A DNA stretch of 64,000 nt from Brevundimonas intermedia. GTDB taxonomy: Bacteria > Pseudomonadota > Alphaproteobacteria > Caulobacterales > Caulobacteraceae. Below are positions 7,009 to 15,531 of the stretch, one piece after another. Every line of letters begins with the position of its first letter. Positions within the stretch are counted from its first letter, which is position 1. Both the position numbers and the translations under genes were made by a program. The stretch spans positions 376,717-440,716 of the forward strand of contig NZ_BSFD01000001.1 of assembly GCF_027922165.1 (NCBI RefSeq), written 5' to 3'. The notes under the pieces were generated by a model. That model ran no database searches, was not told the DNA's origin, and worked only from the letters and a program-made list of their open reading frames with translations.

Positions 7009-7395
7009 ATGACCGATTACCCGCGCCTCAGCACCCTGAAAACCGGCCTGGCCTGTCGCTGCCCGCGCTGTGGCCAGGGAGCCCTCTTCCGCGGCTATCT
7101 GACCCTGCGCGAGTCCTGCCCCAAATGCGGGCTGAACTATGGGTTCGCCGATCCGGCCGACGGGCCCGCCTTCTTCGTCATGACGGCGGTCGGGGTGGTC
7201 GGGATGATCCTGCTGATGGTGTTCGATTTCAGCGTCAAGCCGCCCATCTGGGTGCACGCGGTCGTCACCCTGCCCATCCTGATCGCCATGTGCCTGGGCT
7301 GCCTGCGGCCGTTCAAGGCCTGGCTGGTGGCGGAGCAGTATGTGCACAAGGCCGCGCCGCCGGTGTTTTCCAGCAACGGCAAGCACGGGGACTGA
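7009..7395 (+). CDS. DUF983 family membrane protein with zinc-ribbon-like cysteines
   Basis: This 128-residue protein begins with two Cys pairs, 'CRCPRCGQGALF' and 'CPKCGLNYGF', resembling a zinc ribbon. Two transmembrane helices follow at about residues 58-75 and 83-101 ('FVMTAVGVVGMILLMVF' and 'WVHAVVTLPILIAMCLGCL'). This architecture is that of DUF983, widespread in alphaproteobacteria and of unknown function, often near heme-copper oxidase genes; no such genes are nearby here. It is transcribed away from the TPR gene and followed by a palindromic repeat. Confidence 0.85.
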   Translation: MTDYPRLSTLKTGLACRCPRCGQGALFRGYLTLRESCPKCGLNYGFADPADGPAFFVMTAVGVVGMILLMVFDFSVKPPIWVHAVVTLPILIAMCLGCLRPFKAWLVAEQYVHKAAPPVFSSNGKHGD

Positions 7396-7415
7396 GCGCG
7401 GGCTTCCCCCAAATT

Positions 7416-7521
7416 CGTCATCCTAGGGCTTGTCCCTAGGATCCATAATCCGGTCTCAACGCGGGAGCGCCCTGCGGATGCACCGGGAGTATGGATCCTC
7501 GCCACAAGGGCGAGGATGACG
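7416..7521. repeat. Palindromic intergenic repeat (R4), two hairpins with mirrored ends
   Basis: The left end CGTCATCCTAGGG...CCTAGGATCCAT (7416-7446) and right end ATGGATCCTCGCC...GGCGAGGATGACG (7491-7521) are inverted relative to each other, and each forms its own hairpin around a CTTGT or ACAA loop. The unit fills the gap between two convergent genes and could serve as a bidirectional terminator. The single hairpin at 13925-13955 looks like one arm of the same family. Confidence 0.7.
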
Positions 7522-7586
7522 ACTTTAGAGGGTGAGTATGACGGTCTTAGAGGTCGCCGCCCCCTCAGCCCTGAAAACCTTACACC

Positions 7587-7949
7587 TCAGTCGATGCAGA
7601 GGGTCGGGCCGGCCTTGCCGTCCTCGACCGGCGTATTGCAGCCGAAGCGGTCGCTGGTCGCCTGGCAGACGCCCGCCGTTGTCGCGCCGGCCTCGATGCC
7701 GGTGTTGCCCTCGACGCGGCAGTCGCCCTGGCACTGGTCGCCGTCGGTGCAGCGTTTGCCGGCGTCGGCGTAGCTGATGACGCACTGCCAGGATTGCATC
7801 CGGCCGACCTGTTTCATCGCGCCGCCCCGCGCGGCGCAGGCCGAGGCGTCGGCGCTCTGCATCGGGGCGTCGGAGCCCGCGCCCGTCGTCTGAGGGGTGC
7901 AGGCGGCCGCCATGAGGGCGGCGGCGGCGATGAGGGCGATACGGATCAT
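7587..7949 (-). CDS. Small cysteine-rich lipoprotein
   Basis: 120 residues starting at the ATG that overlaps the hmgA stop (ATGA), so it is translationally coupled to hmgA. The N-terminus is a lipoprotein signal: '[17 protein letters not shown]' with Cys17 as the lipidation residue. The mature part contains about eight more cysteines ('[14 protein letters not shown]', '[12 protein letters not shown]', '[12 protein letters not shown]', 'LCID'), suggesting several disulfides in the periplasm. I do not recognise the family. Coupling to homogentisate dioxygenase may be fortuitous. A longer frame upstream was rejected because the lipobox fixes the start. Confidence 0.75.
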   Translation of the reverse strand: MIRIALIAAAALMAAACTPQTTGAGSDAPMQSADASACAARGGAMKQVGRMQSWQCVISYADAGKRCTDGDQCQGDCRVEGNTGIEAGATTAGVCQATSDRFGCNTPVEDGKAGPTLCID

Positions 7950-9241
7950 TTGACCTGTCCTTTGGTGAAGCCTGACCAGACGTCGTCGTAGTCGAGCTGC
8001 ATCTGCGGTGATTCCGACGCCCATTTCGTGACACGGATCGGCGCCCGGGTCTCGAACATGAAGGCCAGGGTGTCAGTGATCTTGTGCGGTTTCAGTTCCG
8101 CCTGGATCGCGCCCTCGTAGCTGGCCTGATCCGGGCCGTGGCCGCTCATCCGGTTGTGCAGACTGGCGCCGCCGGGCGCGAACCCCCCGGCCTTGGCGTC
8201 ATAGGCGCCGGTCACCAGGCCCATGAACTCGCTCATGACGTTGCGATGGAACCAGGGCGGGCGGAAGGTGTGCTCGGCCACCATCCAGCGCGGGGGGAAG
8301 ATGACGAAGTCGATATTGGCCGTGCCCGGGGTCTCGGACGGGCTGGTCAGGACCGTGAAGATCGACGGATCGGGGTGGTCGAAGCTGACGGTGTTGATCG
8401 TGTTGAACCGCGCCGTATCATAGCGGCAGGGCGCCAGATTGCCATGCCAGGCCACCACGTCCAGCGGACTGTGATCGAAGGTCGTGGCCCACAGGCGGCC
8501 GCCGTATTTCTGGACACACTGGGTCGGGCGATCCACATCCTCATAGGCCGCGACCGGGGTTTCGAAGTCGCGCGGATTGGCCAGGCCGTTGGCGCCGATC
8601 GGCCCCAGGTCCGGCAGGCGGAAGGGGCTGCCGTAGTTTTCGCAGACATAACCGCGAACGGGGCCGTCGATCTCGACGCGGAAGCGGACGCCGCGCGGGA
8701 TCAGGACCACATGGCCGGGTTGGGCCTCGATGACGCCCATCTCGGTGACGAAGCGGTGGGCGCCTTGCTGGGGCACGATCAGCAGTTCGCCGTCGGCGTC
8801 GTAGAAGACGCGGTCGGTCATCGACCGGTTGGCGACATACAGGTGGATTCCCGCACCGGCGCCGGCGTCGGGGTCGCCCGCGCCGCCGTAGGTGACGAGC
8901 CCCTCGACCCAATCGGTCGCAACCTCGGGGATGGGCAGGGGATCCCAGCGCATGCGGTTGGGATTGGGCGGAGTCTCGTCGAACGGCCCGGAGCGGACGC
9001 GGCCCTGGTCGAAGGCGACATAGGGGCCGTGCTGGGCTGAAGGACGCAGGCGGTACAGCCAGCTGCGCCGGTTCTCGGCGCGCGGGGCGGTGAAGGCCGT
9101 GCCGGACAGCTGTTCGGCGTACAGGCCCATAGGCGTCTTCTGCGGCGAGTTCTGGCCCGTCGGCAGGGCGCCGGGCGCGGCCTCGGTCGCAAAATGATTG
9201 CCGAAGCCGGTTTGATAGGCGGGCGCGTTGGATCGCGTCAT
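7946..9241 (-). CDS. hmgA: Homogentisate 1,2-dioxygenase
   Basis: 431 residues, the normal length. The enzyme opens the homogentisate ring to maleylacetoacetate in tyrosine/phenylalanine catabolism, using one Fe(II). The start '[19 protein letters not shown]' is the hallmark N-terminus, and the iron-site region appears as '[20 protein letters not shown]', followed by the conserved '[19 protein letters not shown]'. The other genes of the pathway (hmgB/hmgC) are not in this window. The downstream lipoprotein gene overlaps its stop codon by four bases. Confidence 0.97.
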   Translation of the reverse strand: MTRSNAPAYQTGFGNHFATEAAPGALPTGQNSPQKTPMGLYAEQLSGTAFTAPRAENRRSWLYRLRPSAQHGPYVAFDQGRVRSGPFDETPPNPNRMRWDPLPIPEVATDWVEGLVTYGGAGDPDAGAGAGIHLYVANRSMTDRVFYDADGELLIVPQQGAHRFVTEMGVIEAQPGHVVLIPRGVRFRVEIDGPVRGYVCENYGSPFRLPDLGPIGANGLANPRDFETPVAAYEDVDRPTQCVQKYGGRLWATTFDHSPLDVVAWHGNLAPCRYDTARFNTINTVSFDHPDPSIFTVLTSPSETPGTANIDFVIFPPRWMVAEHTFRPPWFHRNVMSEFMGLVTGAYDAKAGGFAPGGASLHNRMSGHGPDQASYEGAIQAELKPHKITDTLAFMFETRAPIRVTKWASESPQMQLDYDDVWSGFTKGQVK

Positions 9242-9352
9242 GTGGGTCTCCCTATCCCTTCCGTTTAGCCGGGGCGGCGACCGCCGTCACCCTTTCACCC
9301 CTGCAACAGCTTGGCCGTTGGCGCGTTGACAGCCGCCAGGGAGTTGCACGCC

Positions 9353-9865
9353 ATGACCTATCTGACCCGCGCCGTCTTCGGCTTCGCCAGTCTTCTGCTG
9401 CTGTTGTCGGCCATGGCCCTGATCGGGTTCGGCGTGAAAGACGCGCTGGAGGGGATCGGCCGGCCGGACCGGTCCGGGGCGGACGCGGTGCTGGACATGC
9501 TGGGCTATGTCATCGTGGCCATCGCCGTGTTCGACGTGGCCAAATATATCTTCGAGGACGAGGTGCGGCGCGGCAACGAACGGCGCAGCGCGGCCGAGGC
9601 CCGGCGCAGCCTGACGAAATTCCTGTCCACCATCGTCATCGCCCTGTTCCTCGAGGCCCTGGTGGTGGTGTTCAAAACGGCGCGCGAGGATGTCGCCCTG
9701 TTGATGTATCCCGCCGCCCTGCTGATCGCCGCCGTCCTGGTGCTGGTCGGCCTGGGCGCCTTCCAGCGCTTCTCGGCGACGGTCGAGGAGAAGGTCGGCG
9801 ACGACGACGAGGCGGAGGAGCGCAAGGACGCGGTCAAGCGCAAGGCCGACGCCCGCAAGACCTAG
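9353..9865 (+). CDS. Multi-pass membrane protein of unknown function
   Basis: 170 residues from the ATG at 9353, chosen because AGGGAG lies 9 bases upstream; an upstream ATG at 9311 has no such site. Four hydrophobic helices are visible at about residues 7-24, 46-64, 90-110 and 115-138 ('LFLEALVVVFKTAREDVALL', 'PAALLIAAVLVLVGLGAFQR'). The C-terminal tail is highly charged (Asp/Glu/Lys/Arg), likely cytoplasmic. I do not recognise the family. Its TAG stop overlaps the TAG of the convergent Lrp-like gene by two bases. Confidence 0.75.
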   Translation: MTYLTRAVFGFASLLLLLSAMALIGFGVKDALEGIGRPDRSGADAVLDMLGYVIVAIAVFDVAKYIFEDEVRRGNERRSAAEARRSLTKFLSTIVIALFLEALVVVFKTAREDVALLMYPAALLIAAVLVLVGLGAFQRFSATVEEKVGDDDEAEERKDAVKRKADARKT

Positions 9866-10119
9866 GCCGACTTGGGCAGGAAGGGCGAGAAGGTGATGAC
9901 GGTGAAGGTGTCGCGGACATGCGGCCGGGTCTGGACCTGTTTGGTCACGAAGGTCCCGATGTCGGCGTCGCGCGGCAGGTTGAACTTGGCCAGCAGGTCG
10001 TGCTGGCCCGAGGTGGAATAGACCTCCGAGACGTTCTCGACATTGTCCACGATGTCGGCGGCCACGTCGTTGGCGTAGCCCAGCTCGGTTTTGATGAAGA
10101 CGAAGATGGCGGTCATCAT
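9862..10119 (-). CDS. Stand-alone Lrp/AsnC ligand-binding (RAM) domain protein
   Basis: 85 residues, corresponding to the C-terminal regulatory domain of Lrp/AsnC regulators without the helix-turn-helix: 'TAIFVFIKTELGYANDVA', 'VSEVYSTSGQHDLLAKFNL', 'VQTRPHVRDTFTVITFSPF'. Such single-domain proteins form oligomers that bind amino acids or act as partners. Two adjacent ATGs (10119, 10116) follow an AAGGA. The much longer frame extending upstream has no family similarity. It ends tail-to-tail with the membrane protein gene, the two stops overlapping. Confidence 0.85.
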   Translation of the reverse strand: MMTAIFVFIKTELGYANDVAADIVDNVENVSEVYSTSGQHDLLAKFNLPRDADIGTFVTKQVQTRPHVRDTFTVITFSPFLPKSA

Positions 10120-10325
10120 GGGGCGGCGTCCTTTGGAGCGAGGGTGCCGCTTCGTAACGGATGGCGGCCGGCAAGCCGAGACGGGATTCACACCCGTCGG
10201 TAAAAAACCGCGCGCTGAACACGGACCTGTGCGCAACCGCTCAGAACGATATGGCCGGCACGACGTTGGTGGGGCCACGCCCGCCTCGATGACAGGCCTG
10301 GGCTGTTCAAAACACAGGATGCGAC
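10120..10325. other. 206-base divergent intergenic region before katE
   Basis: This gap separates the Lrp-like gene (minus) from katE (plus) and must hold both promoters. I see no convincing EcfG-type GGAAC-N16-CGTT pair, OxyR-type dyad or repeat unit in it; 'ggtaaaaaacc' at about 10199 is a short A-rich dyad of unknown meaning. A hydroperoxidase promoter is expected here but cannot be placed from sequence. Confidence 0.4.
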
Positions 10326-12413
10326 ATGGCCAAGACCCCAACCACCGCCGGGACGACCGCCCTGGGCGACGCAGGCGAGTTGCACCAGACCGCCTCGTCG
10401 CCCGAGACCCGCACCACCACCAATCATGGCGCCCCGATCAGCGACAACCAGAACTCGCTGAAGGCCGGGCCGCGCGGCTCGACCCTGCTGGAAGACTTCA
10501 TCCTGCGCGAGAAGATCCAGCATTTCGACCATGAGCGGATCCCCGAGCGGATCGTCCATGCGCGCGGCTCGGCCGCCCACGGCTTCTTCGAGCTGACCGA
10601 CAGCCTGGCCGACTACACCACCGCCAAGATCCTGACCGAGGTCGGCCAGAAGACCGAACTGTTCACCCGGTTTTCGACCGTGGCGGGCGGCGCCGGTTCG
10701 GTGGACACGCCGCGCGACGTGCGCGGGTTCGCCGTGAAATTCTACACGACCGAGGGCAACTGGGACCTGGTCGGCAACAACATCCCCGTCTTCTTCATCC
10801 AGGACGCGATCAAATTCCCCGACCTGATCCATGCGGTGAAGATGGAGGCGGACAAGGGCTATCCCCAGGCCGCCAGCGCGCACGACACCTTCTGGGACTT
10901 CATCGGCCTGATGCCGGAAAGCACCCATATGATCATGTGGGCCATGTCCGACCGGGCCATTCCCCGCTCGCTGCGGATGATCGAGGGGTTCGGGGTCAAC
11001 ACCTTCCGGCTGGTCAACGCCGAGGGCGTGGCGACCCTGGTCAAGTTCCACTGGCGGCCGAAGCTGGGCACCCAATCCACCTGCTGGGACGAGGCGGTCA
11101 AGATCGCCGGCGCCGATCCCGACTATCACCGCCGCGACCTGTATGAGGCCATCGCCCAGGGCGACTTCCCGGAGTGGGAGTTCGGGGTTCAGCTGTTCAC
11201 CCAGGAAGAGGCCGACGCCCTGCCCTTCGACATTCTTGACGCCACCAAACTGGTGCCGGAAGAGGATTATCCGATCCGGGTGATCGGGCGGATGGTGCTG
11301 GACCGGAACCCGGACAACTTCTTCGCCGAGACCGAACAGGCGGCCTTCCTGCCCACCAATATCGTGCCCGGCATCGACTTTTCCGAAGATCCGCTGCTGC
11401 AGGGGCGGCTGTTCTCCTATCAGGACACCCAGTTGTCGCGCCTGGGCACGGTCAACTTCCACCAGATCCCGATCAACCAGGCCAAGGGCTGCCCCTTCCA
11501 GAATTTCCAGCGCGACGGCCAGATGCAGACCCAGGTCTTCAAGGGCCGGGCCAACTATGAGCCCAACAGCCTGGCCGAGGCGGGCGAGGACGGTGGGCCG
11601 CGTGAAGATCCCAAGGGCGGCTTCCGCACGGCGCCCGTCCCGGTCGAGGGCGAGAAGGTGCGGCTGAGGGCCGAGAGCTTTGCCGACCACTACAGCCAGG
11701 CGCGGCTGTTCTTCCAGTCCCAGACCGCGCCCGAACAGGCCCACCTGGCCAGCGCCATCGTATTCGAACTGTCCAAGGTGTCGCTGCCGCACGTGCGCGA
11801 GCGGGTTCTGTCCAACCTGATCAACGTCGATGAGACCCTGGCCCAGCGGGTGGCCGAGGGGCTGAACCTGCCCCTGCCCAAGGCGTCCAAACCGGCGGTC
11901 GCCCCTGTAGATCTGGAGCCGTCGCCGGCGCTGCGGATCATCGGCAAATATCCGGACACGCTGAAAGGCCGCAAGGTGGCCATCCTGGTCGCCGATGGGT
12001 CCGATGGGGCGGTAGTCGCCCAGGTCCGCAAGGCGGTGGAGGGCGACGGCGGTTCGGTCTTCGTCGTCGCGCCCAAGATCGGCGGGGCCAAGCTGGCGGA
12101 CGGTTCGACCCTGGCGGCGGACGGTCAATTGGCCGGCAGCCCCTCGGTGCTGTTCGACGCCGTGGCCATCATCCTGTCGGCGGACGGCTGCGCCCAGCTG
12201 ATGAAGGAAGGCGCTGCGGTCGATTTCGCCAAGGACGCCTTCGGCCACCTGAAGGCCGTCGGCTTCACCGCCGAGGCCCAGCCCCTGCTGGACAAGGCGG
12301 GGGTCGAGCCGGACGAGGGGGTGATCGACCTGTCGTCGGCCGCCGACGCCTTCCTGACGCCGGCCCGCACCCGTCAGTGGGACCGCGAGCCGAAGGTGCG
12401 CATGCTGGCCTGA
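10326..12413 (+). CDS. katE: Large-subunit catalase (HPII type)
   Basis: 695 residues, so a large clade-2 catalase. The heme-catalase core has the catalytic His in '[12 protein letters not shown]' (His78), Asn in '[16 protein letters not shown]' and the proximal heme Tyr in '[15 protein letters not shown]'. The extra C-terminal domain (about 545-695, '[20 protein letters not shown]') is the DJ-1/type I glutamine amidotransferase-like fold of HPII enzymes. It dismutates hydrogen peroxide in the cytoplasm, commonly in stationary phase. ATG start; an intact full-length gene with its own upstream region. Confidence 0.97.
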   Translation: MAKTPTTAGTTALGDAGELHQTASSPETRTTTNHGAPISDNQNSLKAGPRGSTLLEDFILREKIQHFDHERIPERIVHARGSAAHGFFELTDSLADYTTAKILTEVGQKTELFTRFSTVAGGAGSVDTPRDVRGFAVKFYTTEGNWDLVGNNIPVFFIQDAIKFPDLIHAVKMEADKGYPQAASAHDTFWDFIGLMPESTHMIMWAMSDRAIPRSLRMIEGFGVNTFRLVNAEGVATLVKFHWRPKLGTQSTCWDEAVKIAGADPDYHRRDLYEAIAQGDFPEWEFGVQLFTQEEADALPFDILDATKLVPEEDYPIRVIGRMVLDRNPDNFFAETEQAAFLPTNIVPGIDFSEDPLLQGRLFSYQDTQLSRLGTVNFHQIPINQAKGCPFQNFQRDGQMQTQVFKGRANYEPNSLAEAGEDGGPREDPKGGFRTAPVPVEGEKVRLRAESFADHYSQARLFFQSQTAPEQAHLASAIVFELSKVSLPHVRERVLSNLINVDETLAQRVAEGLNLPLPKASKPAVAPVDLEPSPALRIIGKYPDTLKGRKVAILVADGSDGAVVAQVRKAVEGDGGSVFVVAPKIGGAKLADGSTLAADGQLAGSPSVLFDAVAIILSADGCAQLMKEGAAVDFAKDAFGHLKAVGFTAEAQPLLDKAGVEPDEGVIDLSSAADAFLTPARTRQWDREPKVRMLA

Positions 12414-12531
12414 TCCGCCCCGCGCAGCCGCCCTCATGCCGATGAGGTCGCGTGGCGATTTCATCGGCGACGACGGGCGGGGTTGCGGCATAGGATATGG
12501 CGACGCTTGAGCGTCGTTTGGGGAAGATCGC

Positions 12532-13059
12532 ATGTCTGTCGTCGTCGGTGTCTGGATGATCGCCGCCTTAGCCGCTGGATCGGCCGTTCAGGAGCCGGGC
12601 GCCGCCGCCGTGCCGTCGCAGGTTACGGCTTTGGCCGGATGCTGGCAGGGCGCGGGCGCGGTGATGGGCAAGCCGGTGACGATCCGGCTGGCCGCCCGGC
12701 CCATCGCCGACGGCGCTCTGTTCCTGATCGAGGCCGACAGCGAGGCGACGGCCGACCCCGCCGACCAGTATGCGGCCCATCTGATCTTCGGCGGCAAGTC
12801 GGCGCCCGAAGGCGCGGTCGAGACCATTTCCGCCTTCTGGGCCGACAGTTTCGGCGGCGACTATACGGCCACGGGATCGGGCGCGCCGACAGCGGACGGG
12901 TTCGAGGTCGCCTACGCCTATCCCGACGCCCGCTTCATCAACCGCTGGACCCTGGGTGCGGCGGAGCTGAAATGGACGATCACGATGAGGGGTGATGCGG
13001 GCGCGGAAGAGGTGTTCGCCGCCTATGAACTGACGCGGACGGCCTGCGCGCCGGGATGA
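12532..13059 (+). CDS. Small secreted protein of unknown function
   Basis: 175 residues, ATG preceded by GGGGAAG. A hydrophobic N-terminus ('VVVGVWMIAALAAGSAVQ') looks like a Sec signal peptide. The mature part has 'ALAGCWQGAGAVMGKPVTIR' and later 'FINRWTLGAAELKWTITMR', a pattern like small beta-barrel lipocalin or DUF1579-type periplasmic proteins, but I cannot assign a family. It lies between katE and the KDPG aldolase gene, with its own downstream hairpin. Confidence 0.6.
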   Translation: MSVVVGVWMIAALAAGSAVQEPGAAAVPSQVTALAGCWQGAGAVMGKPVTIRLAARPIADGALFLIEADSEATADPADQYAAHLIFGGKSAPEGAVETISAFWADSFGGDYTATGSGAPTADGFEVAYAYPDARFINRWTLGAAELKWTITMRGDAGAEEVFAAYELTRTACAPG

Positions 13060-13108
13060 GCACCGCCACGGTGAAACAATATGTTCCGCCGCCGCGCGCC
13101 AAAGCCCG

Positions 13109-13140
13109 CCCAGCCGCTTTCGCTTTCCGTAGCGGCTGGG
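13109..13140 (+). terminator. Hairpin after the secreted protein gene
   Basis: CCCAGCCGCT (13109-13118) pairs perfectly with AGCGGCTGGG (13131-13140), 50 bases after the stop codon. There is no T-run, so it is a weak terminator or RNA-stability hairpin ahead of the aldolase gene. Confidence 0.45.
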
Positions 13141-13223
13141 ATAAGCAGGGCGTGAAGGCCGGGCGACCGGTCGGTGCAACACAGGCGTTCCGGCGCGGGT
13201 CGGGACAGGCGGAGATTTTAGAC

Positions 13224-13901
13224 ATGGCCCATGATCGCGTCAGCGTGCTTCAGGCGCTCGAGACCCAGGGCGTCTGCCCGGTCTTCTATCACCCCGATCC
13301 CGAGGTCAGCCTGAACGTTATCCGCGCCTGTGCGCGCGGCGGGGCGCCGGTGGTCGAGTTCACCAATCGCGGCGACTTCGCCTGCGATCTGTTCGGCGAG
13401 ATCAATCGCGAACTGATCAAGACCGACCCGGAGGTGGTGCTGGGCATCGGCTCGGTGGTCGATAACGGCACGGCGGCGCTTTACCTGAACCGGGGCGCGC
13501 GCTTCGTGGTCAGCCCCTGCCTGGTTCCCGACGTGGCCAAGGTCTGCAACCGGCGCATGGTCGCCTATTTCCCCGGCTGCGGCTCGGTGACGGACATCGG
13601 CGAGGCGCACGAGCTGGGCTGCGACATCGTCAAACTGTTTCCCGGTTCGTCGGTCGGCGGTCCGGACTTCGTCAAGGCGGTCAAGGGGCCGATGCCCTGG
13701 GTCAAGATCATGCCCACGGGCGGCGTCGATCCCGATGAAGCCTCGATCGCCAAATGGTTCGGCGCCGGCATCGTGGCGGCGGGCATGGGATCGAAACTGG
13801 TGACGGACGAGGCGGTCAAGTCGGGCGACTGGGCCTCCATCGAGGCCAAGGTCCGCGCCACCGTGGACGCCGTGGCGGCGTTCCGGGCGTCGAAGGGGTA
13901 A
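13224..13901 (+). CDS. eda: 2-keto-3-deoxy-6-phosphogluconate / 4-hydroxy-2-oxoglutarate aldolase
   Basis: 225 residues from the ATG at 13224, chosen for its GGAG 9 bases upstream and because the family begins at 'RVSVLQALETQGVCPVFYH'. Class I aldolase features are visible: 'APVVEFTNRG' at the usual catalytic Glu strand, 'PGCGSVTDIGEAHELGCD' and the Schiff-base lysine in 'DIVKLFPGSSVGG'. The enzyme splits KDPG to pyruvate and glyceraldehyde-3-phosphate in the Entner-Doudoroff pathway. It stands alone; edd and zwf are not in the window. The in-frame extension back to 13056 has no family similarity and was rejected. Confidence 0.92.
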   Translation: MAHDRVSVLQALETQGVCPVFYHPDPEVSLNVIRACARGGAPVVEFTNRGDFACDLFGEINRELIKTDPEVVLGIGSVVDNGTAALYLNRGARFVVSPCLVPDVAKVCNRRMVAYFPGCGSVTDIGEAHELGCDIVKLFPGSSVGGPDFVKAVKGPMPWVKIMPTGGVDPDEASIAKWFGAGIVAAGMGSKLVTDEAVKSGDWASIEAKVRATVDAVAAFRASKG

Positions 13902-13924
13902 GGCGCCCCCACACCCTGTAACTC

Positions 13925-13955
13925 CGTCACCCTCGGGCTTGTCCCGAGGGTGACG
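13925..13955. repeat. Single palindromic hairpin between convergent genes (R5)
   Basis: GTCACCCTCGGG and CCCGAGGGTGAC form a perfect 12-base stem around CTTGT. The same CTTGT loop is in the left arm of the repeat at 7416-7521. It sits between the convergent aldolase and sensor genes and could terminate both. Confidence 0.65.
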
Positions 13956-13970
13956 GGGTGGGGAGAGAGA

Positions 13971-14489
13971 TCAGGGCGGCGGAGGCGCGTCCAAGGGCGG
14001 CGGCGGCTCAGCCGTGCGGCCATTCCGGCCAGCGCCGCCCGGCCCCTTGCGCGCCAGCAGTTCGGCCAGGGCCGCCCGGTCCTGAACGTCCAGTTTTTGC
14101 AGCATGGCGATAGTCCCGCCCTCGAGGCGCGCCCGGCCGCGCAGCTCGGCCGTGCGGGACTGGTCCAGCAGGGCCTGGACCCGCACCGGATCCATCTGCG
14201 GCTGCTTGGCCGCCTCGACCGCCTGGCGGCGCGCCTCACGCGCCGCTTCGAAGTCGGGGCGGGCTGACAGGGCGACGGCGCGCATCGAGGTGCGAACCTC
14301 GCGGCGGGCTTCCGGGCTGAGCCGGCTGATCAGCTGGGGGAAACCGCCTTCGCGGCCGGGCCGGCGTTGTTCGGCGATCCGTTCATCCACCTTGGCGCGG
14401 CTGATCAGGAAGGCCGCTCCCCCGCCGAGGGCGAACAGGTTCAGCGCCACCGACGCCGCCAAGGCGATCTTCAGCGTGCGACCGCTCAT
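13971..14489 (-). CDS. Membrane-anchored periplasmic sensor (heavy-metal sensor / CnrR-like)
   Basis: 172 residues. One N-terminal membrane anchor ('IALAASVALNLFALGGGAAFL', about 8-28) is followed by a helical, Arg/Ala-rich periplasmic domain with 'SPEARREVRTSMRAVALSAR' and 'RQAVEAAKQPQMDPVRVQAL', the helical-hairpin pattern of Spy/CnrR-type periplasmic sensors. The C-terminus is Pro-rich. The start overlaps the anti-sigma stop (ATGA), so the three genes sigma, anti-sigma and sensor form one coupled unit. By analogy with CnrYXH it probably modulates the anti-sigma factor; the signal is unknown. Confidence 0.78.
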   Translation of the reverse strand: MSGRTLKIALAASVALNLFALGGGAAFLISRAKVDERIAEQRRPGREGGFPQLISRLSPEARREVRTSMRAVALSARPDFEAAREARRQAVEAAKQPQMDPVRVQALLDQSRTAELRGRARLEGGTIAMLQKLDVQDRAALAELLARKGPGGAGRNGRTAEPPPPLDAPPPP

Positions 14490-14896
14490 CCCAGAACCTC
14501 CGTGTCGTCCACCGCGACCAGGGTGGATTGATACAGGACCGCATCGGCCCGCTCGTTGGCCGTGACATGGGTGGTCAGGCCCACGCCCGCGACCACGCCG
14601 GCGCAGGCCGCCGCGGCCCAGCCGGCGCCGAGATAAAAGGCGATCCGGTCCAGATGGAAACGACGAGTCTTGACCTTGGGCGCAGCAGCCAGAATGCGCG
14701 CAGCCAGATCGGCCGACGGCGTCGGGGCGGGCGACGCGTCCAGCAGGGCGTCCAGCGCCGCCGCCTGATCCAGCACGGCCCGCAGCGACGGGTCGGCCGC
14801 GATCAGGGTCTCGGCAAAGGCGCGTTCGGACGCGGGCCACCGACGCAGGTCGGCGCCGTAAGCGTCCGCCAGAGCGTGCAACCGTTCCGCCTTCAT
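14486..14896 (-). CDS. Anti-sigma factor, single-pass membrane protein
   Basis: 136 residues with a cytoplasmic N-terminal half ('LADAYGADLRRWPASERAFA'), a membrane helix at about residues 87-108 ('YLGAGWAAAACAGVVAGVGL') and a short periplasmic tail. It overlaps the ECF sigma gene by four bases, the standard arrangement for a cognate anti-sigma factor that holds the sigma factor at the membrane. There is no zinc-finger HXXXCXXC motif, so it is not a ZAS-type anti-sigma. Confidence 0.82.
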   Translation of the reverse strand: MKAERLHALADAYGADLRRWPASERAFAETLIAADPSLRAVLDQAAALDALLDASPAPTPSADLAARILAAAPKVKTRRFHLDRIAFYLGAGWAAAACAGVVAGVGLTTHVTANERADAVLYQSTLVAVDDTEVLG

Positions 14897-15465
14897 CGTC
14901 CGTCTCCTTCACTCGCCCCTGGGGCCATATCCGCCAGGGCCAGACGCAATGCGCGGCGTCCGCGCGACAACAAACTCTCCAGCGCGTCGACGCTGATCTC
15001 CATCAGGGCGGCCGCCTCGATATTGGACAGTTCCTGATAATGGCACAGGACGACGGCCTCGCGCTGTCGGTCCGGCAGGCGTTTCAGCGCCGCATCGACC
15101 CGCACCCCCGTTTCGGCCGCCAGCAGGCCTCGATCCGGCGCCGGGCCTTCGTCGGGTCGGTCGGGCGGCGTGTCCGTGGGGATCTCGCGCCGTCGCCGCA
15201 GCCGATCGTAACAAAGGTTCAGCGCCACCCGGTGCAGCCAGGTGTCGAACTTGGCTTGGCCGGGCGTCCATTTGGGCGCCTGTCGCCAGGCCTTCAGCAG
15301 CGTCTCCTGGGCCACGTCCTCGGCCTCGCCCGCGTCGCCCAGCATGCGCTGGGCCAGGGCCAGGATGCGCGGCAGCTTGCGCGCGACAAGCGTCTGCGCG
15401 GCCGCCGGGTCGCCCTGACCCACGCGGCGCACCAGATCCTCGTCGGGGTCGACGATCGCGACCAA
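14893..15465 (-). CDS. ECF-family RNA polymerase sigma factor
   Basis: 190 residues. Region 2 is visible as 'LPRILALAQRMLGDAGEAED' followed by 'KFDTWLHRVALNLCYDRLRR', and region 4 as 'LPDRQREAVVLCHYQELSNI' with the DNA-binding helix 'AALMEISVDALESLLSRGRR'. It would direct transcription of an envelope or metal stress regulon. No ATG or GTG exists in frame upstream; the TTG at 15465, preceded by GGAAGAGG, is the only good start. It is coupled to anti-sigma and sensor genes, with an EF-hand gene just upstream. Confidence 0.9.
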   Translation of the reverse strand: MVAIVDPDEDLVRRVGQGDPAAAQTLVARKLPRILALAQRMLGDAGEAEDVAQETLLKAWRQAPKWTPGQAKFDTWLHRVALNLCYDRLRRRREIPTDTPPDRPDEGPAPDRGLLAAETGVRVDAALKRLPDRQREAVVLCHYQELSNIEAAALMEISVDALESLLSRGRRALRLALADMAPGASEGDGR

Positions 15466-15531
15466 ACCCGCCTCTTCCGCTGCTGACGAAAGGGACCGAT
15501 TCGCACGCGAAGGCCGACCCCGACACTGTTC

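Noticed and set aside
10188..12533. Minus-strand open frame (781 codons) opposite katE
   Set aside because: Shadow of the catalase gene; no domain, biased composition.
13056..13223. Upstream extension of the aldolase gene to 13056
   Set aside because: The extra 56 residues have no family similarity, and the ATG at 13224 has a good ribosome site.
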